Positions 39,562 through 43,715 of a stretch of DNA of 43,715 bases are shown piece after piece. How positions within the stretch are numbered: the stretch's first letter is position 1; each line of letters opens with the position of its first letter. Position numbers and translations under genes: made by a program. Below the pieces are notes generated by a model. That model had not been told where the DNA came from, made no database searches, and saw only the letters and a program-made list of their open reading frames with translations. The stretch covers positions 1 through 43,715 of the forward strand of contig NZ_CAKJTG010000031.1 in the NCBI RefSeq assembly GCF_917563885.1, in the 5' to 3' direction. The DNA comes from Pseudoneobacillus rhizosphaerae (GTDB taxonomy: Bacteria > Bacillota > Bacilli > Bacillales > Cytobacillaceae).

Positions 39562-41703
39562 GTGGCGGAAGCAAAAGAACTGAAAGTCGACAGACAGGTT
39601 TTTAGGTTGGAGAATCTTTCTTGAGCGAGCTGTGCGAATAAGTTCGAACAGAACGTAAAACACCTGGATGGTGTTTCTGATGCAAAAGTAAATTTTGGAG
39701 CTTCTAAAATTACAATATATGGTCAAACGACGATTGAAGAAATAGAAAAAGCAGGAGCTTTTGATAATATTAAAGCTAATCCTGAAAAAGGTCCTCAAAT
39801 TGAACAAAAGCAGGAGCCTTTCTGGAAAGTGCACTCGAAAATTATGGTTTCCCTACTATTTATAGTGTTAGGGTATTTTTCTCAGTTAACTATTGGTGAA
39901 GATGGCTCCCAAACCATTCTTGCGTTTTTAGCAGCTATCTTAATCGGAGGATACTCATTATTTAAGGTCGGTTTAAAAAATCTAGTCAAACTACAATTTG
40001 ATATGAAGACCCTTATGACCATTGCAATAATCGGAGCAGCAATTATTGGAGAATGGAGCGAGGGGGCAGTAGTAGTCATCCTTTTTGCGATTAGTGAGGC
40101 GTTAGAGAAGTATTCGATGGATAAGGCTAGAGCGTCGATTCGTTCCCTGATGGATATCGCCCCTAAAGAGGCTTTAATAAAGAGAAATGATAAAGAAATG
40201 TTGATCCACGTCGAGGATATTATTGTAGGCGACATTATGCTCGTAAAGCCGGGGCAAAAAATTGCTATGGATGGACTGGTCATAAATGGAAATTCCTCAG
40301 TCAATCAAGCAGCCATTACTGGTGAATCTGTTCCTGTCGAAAAACAAGTAAATGATGAAGTATTTGCTGGTACCTTAAATGAAGAAGGAATGTTAGAAGT
40401 AAAAGTAACAAAACGAGTTGATGACACGACTATTGCTAAAATCATTCACCTGGTAGAGGAAGCTCAAGCAGAGCGCGCTCCTTCTCAGGCATTCGTTGAT
40501 AGGTTTGCTAAATATTATACTCCAACGATTATGCTCGTTGCGGCTTTAGTGGCGGTTATTCCTCCATTATTAGTTAGCGCCGACTGGTCGGTCTGGGTAT
40601 ATCAAGGCTTGGCTGTATTAGTAGTGGGATGTCCATGTGCTTTAGTTGTTTCTACTCCTGTATCGATTGTGACGGCAATTGGCAATGCAGCTCGTAACGG
40701 AGTTTTAATCAAAGGCGGTATTTATCTGGAGGAAACAGGTGCATTAAAGGCAATCGCTTTTGATAAAACAGGTACTCTGACAAAAGGTGTTCCTGTTGTG
40801 ACGGATTTTGAAATCACTTCAGATATCACAGACCATAATCAGATTCTCTCAATAATAGCCACTTTGGAATATCGTTCCCAACATCCGTTAGCAGCTGCGA
40901 TTATTAAAAGGGCAGAACAAGAAGGGCTACCGTTTAAAGGGTTAGAAGTAAGGGAATTTAGTTCGATAACGGGAAAAGGGATTAAAGGAACTGTTGAAGG
41001 CTTGACTTATTATATTGGCAGCCCTAAATGGTTAGAGGAATTACTGGATAAAGGGTTAAATCAAGAAGTTCAAGGGCACATTCTTACGATGCAGAACCAA
41101 GGAAAAACGGTAATGGTTATAGGAACTGACAAAGAAGTAAAGGCTCTTGTTGCTGTAGCGGATGAAGTAAGAGAAACTAGTCGTACTGTTATTCAAAAGC
41201 TACATGCGTTAGGAATCAAAAAAACAATTATGTTAACCGGTGATAATCAAGGTACTGCGAAGGCTATTGGAAGCCAAGTGGGTGTCTCAGAAGTTCAATC
41301 AGAACTTCTACCACAAGATAAATTAGAATTTATTAAACAGCTTCGACAAGAATATGGTAAGGTCGCCATGGTTGGAGATGGAATTAACGATGCGCCTGCT
41401 CTTGCAGCGGCAACGGTGGGAGTTGCGATGGGGGGAGCGGGTACAGATACTGCTTTAGAAACGGCTGATATTGCCTTAATGGGTGATGATTTAAGAAAAC
41501 TACCTTTTACAATCAAGCTAAGCAGAAAAGCCTTACAGATAATTAAGCAAAACATTACCTTCTCCATTGTCATTAAACTAATTGCTCTATTGCTAGTCAT
41601 ACCTGGTTGGTTAACGCTTTGGATTGCGATATTTGCTGATATGGGTGCGACTCTTTTAGTAACGTTAAATAGTTTACGATTATTAAAGGTGAAAGATAAA
41701 TAG
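39562..41703 (+). CDS. cadA: CadA-type heavy-metal P1B ATPase with in-frame TGA (possible selenoprotein)
   Basis: GTG at 39562 with GGAGG nine bases upstream opens a 713-residue frame, normal for CadA, interrupted only by TGA at 39622-39624 (position 21). Around it the frame reads VFRLENLS[11 protein letters not shown] and continues with [13 protein letters not shown] and EKAGAFDN, an intact HMA domain whose first CxxC cysteine is the TGA codon. The pump follows: ITGESVP, C357-P-C359, D401-[12 protein letters not shown] and the P1B-2 ending [16 protein letters not shown], so Zn/Cd/Pb export is expected. Downstream restarts (GTG 39829, ATG 39844) have no ribosome site. Either TGA is read as selenocysteine (U-A-S-C) or the gene carries a nonsense mutation there. 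Controlled by the divergent ArsR-family protein (inferred). Confidence 0.85.
39625..39676 (+). promoter_or_regulatory. Two hairpins directly after the in-frame TGA
   Basis: Hairpin 1 (39625-39656) starts at the first base after TGA. CGAA/TTCG around a TAAG loop is extended by CTGT/ACAG past a G-A mismatch and by GCG/CGT past two more. Hairpin 2 (39658-39676) has a perfect seven-base stem AAACACC/GGTGTTT with the loop TGGAT, a G in second place, about 40 bases after TGA. Bacterial SECIS loops usually lie somewhat nearer and carry an early G, so each fits only part of the rule. Confidence 0.35.
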
Positions 41704-41708
41704 ATAGA

Positions 41709-41739
41709 AAGCTTCTCTAATTTGGGAAGCTCTTTTTTT
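41709..41739 (+). terminator. Rho-independent terminator of cadA
   Basis: AGCTTC (41710-41715) and GAAGCT (41726-41731) followed by CTTTTTTT. Confidence 0.8.
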
Positions 41740-41795
41740 ATGCTTTTGTCCAAATAGAGAATCGTTAACTAAAAGTTCACAAAATAAATAGCACA

Positions 41796-41824
41796 TTGCT
41801 TTACATACTATAGGGGGGTATAAT
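41796..41824 (+). promoter_or_regulatory. csoR-copZ promoter with CsoR operator
   Basis: TTGCTT (41796-41801) and TATAAT (41819-41824) with a 17-base spacer. ATACTATAGGGGGGTAT (41805-41821) inside the spacer matches the G-tract pseudo-palindrome bound by CsoR, so autorepression relieved by Cu(I) is expected. Confidence 0.75.
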
Positions 41825-41852
41825 ATAATTAAATTCAAGGGAGGGTAACAAA

Positions 41853-42203
41853 ATGGAAAATGAACTTGATAAGGATGATTTTTTATCAGAAGAAGATGAA
41901 GGCTGTTGCACGTTAACGAGTGACAGGAAAAGCCATCATTCTGATAAGGTTAAGAAAAATCTAGTTACCCGATTAAACCGAATTGAAGGTCAGATTCGTG
42001 GAATAAAAGGATTAATAGAAAAAGACACCTATTGTGATGATGTTATTACTCAAATTTCCGCAACTCAATCCGCTTTAAACAGTGTGGCCAAGCTTTTATT
42101 AGAAGGGCATCTAAAAAGCTGTGTGGTTGAAAGAATCCAAGAAGGCGACATGGAAGTATTAGATGAAGTCCTAATTACGGTACAAAGATTAATGAAAAAA
42201 TAA
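41853..42203 (+). CDS. csoR: Copper-sensing repressor CsoR
   Basis: A 116-residue all-helical DUF156 repressor. The copper ligands C61, H86 and C90 (DTYCDDV and EGHLKSCVVE) have exactly the 25- and 4-residue spacing of Bacillus subtilis CsoR. LVTRLNRIEGQIRGIKGLIE is the DNA-contacting first helix. The N-terminal 33 residues form an acidic extension with extra CC and HH (EGCCTL, KSHHSD) that could add metal binding. Followed at 13 bases by copZ, as usual in Bacillus; the expected copA is only a remnant. Confidence 0.93.
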   Translation: MENELDKDDFLSEEDEGCCTLTSDRKSHHSDKVKKNLVTRLNRIEGQIRGIKGLIEKDTYCDDVITQISATQSALNSVAKLLLEGHLKSCVVERIQEGDMEVLDEVLITVQRLMKK

Positions 42204-42216
42204 AGGAGTGTTAACC

Positions 42217-42423
42217 ATGGAAAAAGTAACATTAAATGTTTCAGGTATGTCTTGTGGGCATTGTGTAAAAGCAGTGGAAGGAAGCGTTGGTGAACTAAAA
42301 GGTGTTTCCGCTGTTAAAGTAAACCTTGAAAGTGCTACTGTTGACGTAGAATTCAATTCTTCAGAGGTTACTATTGATGCGATTAAAGAAACAATTGATG
42401 ATCAAGGCTATGATGTAAACTAA
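42217..42423 (+). CDS. copZ: Copper chaperone CopZ
   Basis: A 68-residue HMA-domain chaperone that binds Cu(I) through C13 and C16 in GMSCGHC and normally delivers it to CopA. The remaining fold, KGVSAVKVNLESATVDVEF and IDDQGYDVN, is standard. Start at 42217 with AAAGGAG upstream; an in-frame start at 42208 overlaps that site. With copA gone downstream, it may act as a copper buffer or serve another ATPase elsewhere. Unlike the CadA domain, both cysteine codons here are TGT. Confidence 0.93.
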   Translation: MEKVTLNVSGMSCGHCVKAVEGSVGELKGVSAVKVNLESATVDVEFNSSEVTIDAIKETIDDQGYDVN

Positions 42424-42440
42424 GATAGTCTTAAAGCGGC

Positions 42441-42472
42441 CGTGCTAGAAAATAGCACGTTCTCTTTTTTTA
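42441..42472 (+). terminator. Rho-independent terminator of copZ
   Basis: CGTGCTA (42441-42447) and TAGCACG (42453-42459) with a GAAAA loop, followed by TTCTCTTTTTTT. Confidence 0.85.
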
Positions 42473-42478
42473 AAAAAT

Positions 42479-42495
42479 ATACCCTATACAGGTAT
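42479..42495 (+). promoter_or_regulatory. CsoR-like operator left before the copA remnant
   Basis: ATACCCTATACAGGTAT has ATACC/GGTAT arms and the CsoR operator shape. AGAGGAG, a ribosome site, follows at 42500-42506, as expected just upstream of an intact copA. Confidence 0.55.
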
Positions 42496-42665
42496 AAAAG
42501 AGGAGTTAAACAAAACTTATTCTGGGCATTTGCTTACAATATCATTGGAATTCCAATTGCTGCCATTAATTTACTTGCTCTGTGTCTGGCAATAGCTACT
42601 ATGGCGCATTCAGTTCTGTTTCCTTTGTTTTAAATGCCCTTCGTTTGCAAAGAGTAAAACTATAG
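42496..42665 (+). pseudogene. copA: Deleted and frameshifted C-terminal remnant of copA
   Basis: The frame from about 42507 reads [20 protein letters not shown] followed by [13 protein letters not shown], which is the conserved last membrane pair of copper P1B ATPases. At 42604-42607 an apparent duplicated GC shifts the frame. In the other frame it continues [19 protein letters not shown] and ends at TAG (42663-42665), the normal CopA end. Everything between the operator/ribosome site and this tail (about 2 kb in a full gene) is missing, so a deletion removed nearly the whole ATPase. A 63-codon open frame through here is therefore not a real gene. Confidence 0.85.
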
Positions 42666-42678
42666 AGGTGAAATCGTT

Positions 42679-43551
42679 ATGAAAAAATGGGCAATCTCGG
42701 CTGTTGTATACCTTCTTGTTGTCGTTGGAGCATATTATGCTTATGTATCCTTTACTGGTAATGAGGTTAACCATTCAGGTGAAGATGAAAATCATAGCGC
42801 CGAAACGGAAAACAGTGAAGAGGCAGGACATGAAGAGGGACACGAAGAAAACAGTGAAACCTTAGGGCACGAAGAAAATAATGGGGATAGTCATGCTGAA
42901 CACGGCGGAGATCATAATAGCGAAGTTTTACCAATGCTACATGAGGAACGTGGAAATATCTTTATCACTTTGAAAGACATGAACGGGAATCTCGTTTCTA
43001 ATTTAGAAGTGAACCATGAAAAGCTCATGCATTTAATTGTTGTCGGGACAGATTTACAGGTGTATAAGCATTTACATCCTGAATCTACCGAGCCCGGAGT
43101 TTATAAAGTGGGGCATGGATTAGAGGATGGGGAATATAAATTTTTCGTCGATATCAAACCGAAAGATCTTGCCTATGAAGTTCAACCTATTAACTTTATT
43201 ATTGGAAATCCTGATGAGGGACATGAACATGGTTTACAGGTAGATGAACAGTTAGTTAAGGAAGTGGAGGGTCATTCTGTTACTTTACAGCCCACTTCTC
43301 TGAATGTAGATGAAGATATTCAACTTAAATTTGACTTGAATGGGGAGACACCTGAACAACATCTTGGAGCATTGGGGCATGTTGTCATCCTTGACGAAAA
43401 AGCAAAAGAATATATTCACGTTCATCCGTTTGATGGGAATGAGCCCATATTTGAAACAAAGTTTACGGATTCAGGTATTTATAAAATTTGGGCAGAGTTT
43501 AAGTTTGATGGAGAAGTATTTGTTTTTCCGTATGTGGTAGAAATTAAATAG
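42679..43551 (+). CDS. His-rich membrane-anchored protein with duplicated HxHP domains
   Basis: A 290-residue protein. One N-terminal hydrophobic segment (WAISAVVYLLVVVGAYYAYV) anchors it or is a signal peptide. A linker of about 60 residues rich in His, Glu and Gly follows (GHEEGHEEN, SHAEHGGDHN). Two similar beta domains come next. The first has LMHLIVVGTDLQVYKHLHPE and GEYKFFVDIK; the second has GHVVILDEKAKEYIHVHPFDG and GIYKIWAEFKFDG. The paired H-x-H-P motifs and His-rich linker suggest extracytoplasmic copper or zinc binding. It lies after the csoR-copZ-copA remnant. GAGGTGA precedes the ATG. No named family is certain. Confidence 0.65.
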   Translation: MKKWAISAVVYLLVVVGAYYAYVSFTGNEVNHSGEDENHSAETENSEEAGHEEGHEENSETLGHEENNGDSHAEHGGDHNSEVLPMLHEERGNIFITLKDMNGNLVSNLEVNHEKLMHLIVVGTDLQVYKHLHPESTEPGVYKVGHGLEDGEYKFFVDIKPKDLAYEVQPINFIIGNPDEGHEHGLQVDEQLVKEVEGHSVTLQPTSLNVDEDIQLKFDLNGETPEQHLGALGHVVILDEKAKEYIHVHPFDGNEPIFETKFTDSGIYKIWAEFKFDGEVFVFPYVVEIK

Positions 43552-43638
43552 AGAAATTAATAGGTGAGACGAAAAAACCGCACTCCAATTAATAATAAAC
43601 CGTTCCGTTTTGAGGTGCAAATCCTGTAAATGACAATG

Positions 43639-43680
43639 AAAAAGGCGTGCAATCTGACAACAGATTTGACACGCCTTTTT
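43639..43680 (+). terminator. Rho-independent terminator
   Basis: AAAAAGGCGTG and CACGCCTTTTT close a longer stem containing AATCTG/CAGATT, ending in a T-run, about 90 bases after the His-rich gene. Confidence 0.85.
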
Positions 43681-43715
43681 CATTTATGTTGGAGTCTTTG
43701 ACATCAATAAATTTA

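Noticed and set aside
39342-39834. Two Phe/Asn-rich minus-strand frames opposite the start of cadA
   Set aside because: They lie antisense to the HMA coding region and the AT-rich promoter, lack ribosome sites and have shadow-like composition.
39829-41703. Annotating cadA as a 624-residue protein starting at GTG 39829
   Set aside because: No ribosome site precedes that GTG, and the conserved HMA domain with a good start lies in frame upstream of it.
42442-42633. A 63-residue membrane protein gene
   Set aside because: Its sequence is the C-terminal tail of CopA followed by frameshifted residues, and its start lies inside the copZ terminator.

Overview
The window reads as chromosomal DNA of a low-GC, Gram-positive, endospore-former-type bacterium of the Bacillaceae. 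It has strong AGGAGG-type ribosome sites, frequent TTG/GTG starts, SigA promoters, U-tailed terminators and families familiar from Bacillus (an ABC-F ATPase of YfmM type, DtpT, CsoR/CopZ, CadA, VanW, YehS/DUF1456). I cannot name the species. No rRNA, tRNA, CRISPR array, insertion sequence or prophage was recognised.

Layout. 1-200: a cluster of four short palindromic repeats. 365-3365: an ABC-F ATPase (minus strand) and a tRNA-dihydrouridine synthase. 3824-7047: a secreted M28-type peptidase, a gene-poor stretch with decayed reading frames, and a small unknown gene. 7160-12115: a two-component system, an ABC-2 exporter, a 54-residue membrane peptide and a flavin monooxygenase. 12243-14266: an SDR dehydrogenase (minus), a YehS-like protein and a HesB-like protein. 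14523-18846: an IclR-controlled catabolic operon with acylating acetaldehyde dehydrogenase, 4-hydroxy-2-oxovalerate aldolase and a GntP-type permease. 18908-26373: a peptide symporter, a VanW lipoprotein, a DoxX protein, a VWA-like protein, a translationally coupled MFS exporter and UvrC-like nuclease, and a NorA-like MFS exporter. 26538-31363: a GyrI-like protein, a small HTH protein, a membrane protein, an M20 peptidase and an S9 peptidase.

31489-36394 is an electron-transfer operon: a NarI/HdrE-like membrane cytochrome b with an added Cys tail, a cytoplasmic Nap/Nas-like molybdoenzyme, a four-cluster ferredoxin subunit, a Rieske protein with a twin-arginine-like leader, a 64-residue membrane peptide and a group 1 truncated haemoglobin. 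A convergent Mrp/SalA-like ATPase follows.

37649-43551 is a metal and metalloid island. An ArsR-family repressor, a Cys-tailed small protein and a permease of the ArsP/YraQ family run leftward. A CadA-type P1B ATPase runs rightward, and similar TCAA..TTGA operator palindromes lie before all of them. Then come csoR and copZ, a deleted and frameshifted remnant of copA that still has its operator, and a His-rich anchored protein.

The most striking observation is in the CadA gene. An in-frame TGA (39622-39624) sits exactly at the first cysteine codon of the N-terminal CxxC metal-binding motif, in an otherwise intact 713-codon frame with a good start. Either this is a selenocysteine-containing (UxxC) heavy-metal ATPase, or it is a nonsense mutation at that one codon. 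Two hairpins follow the TGA; neither is a textbook SECIS element.
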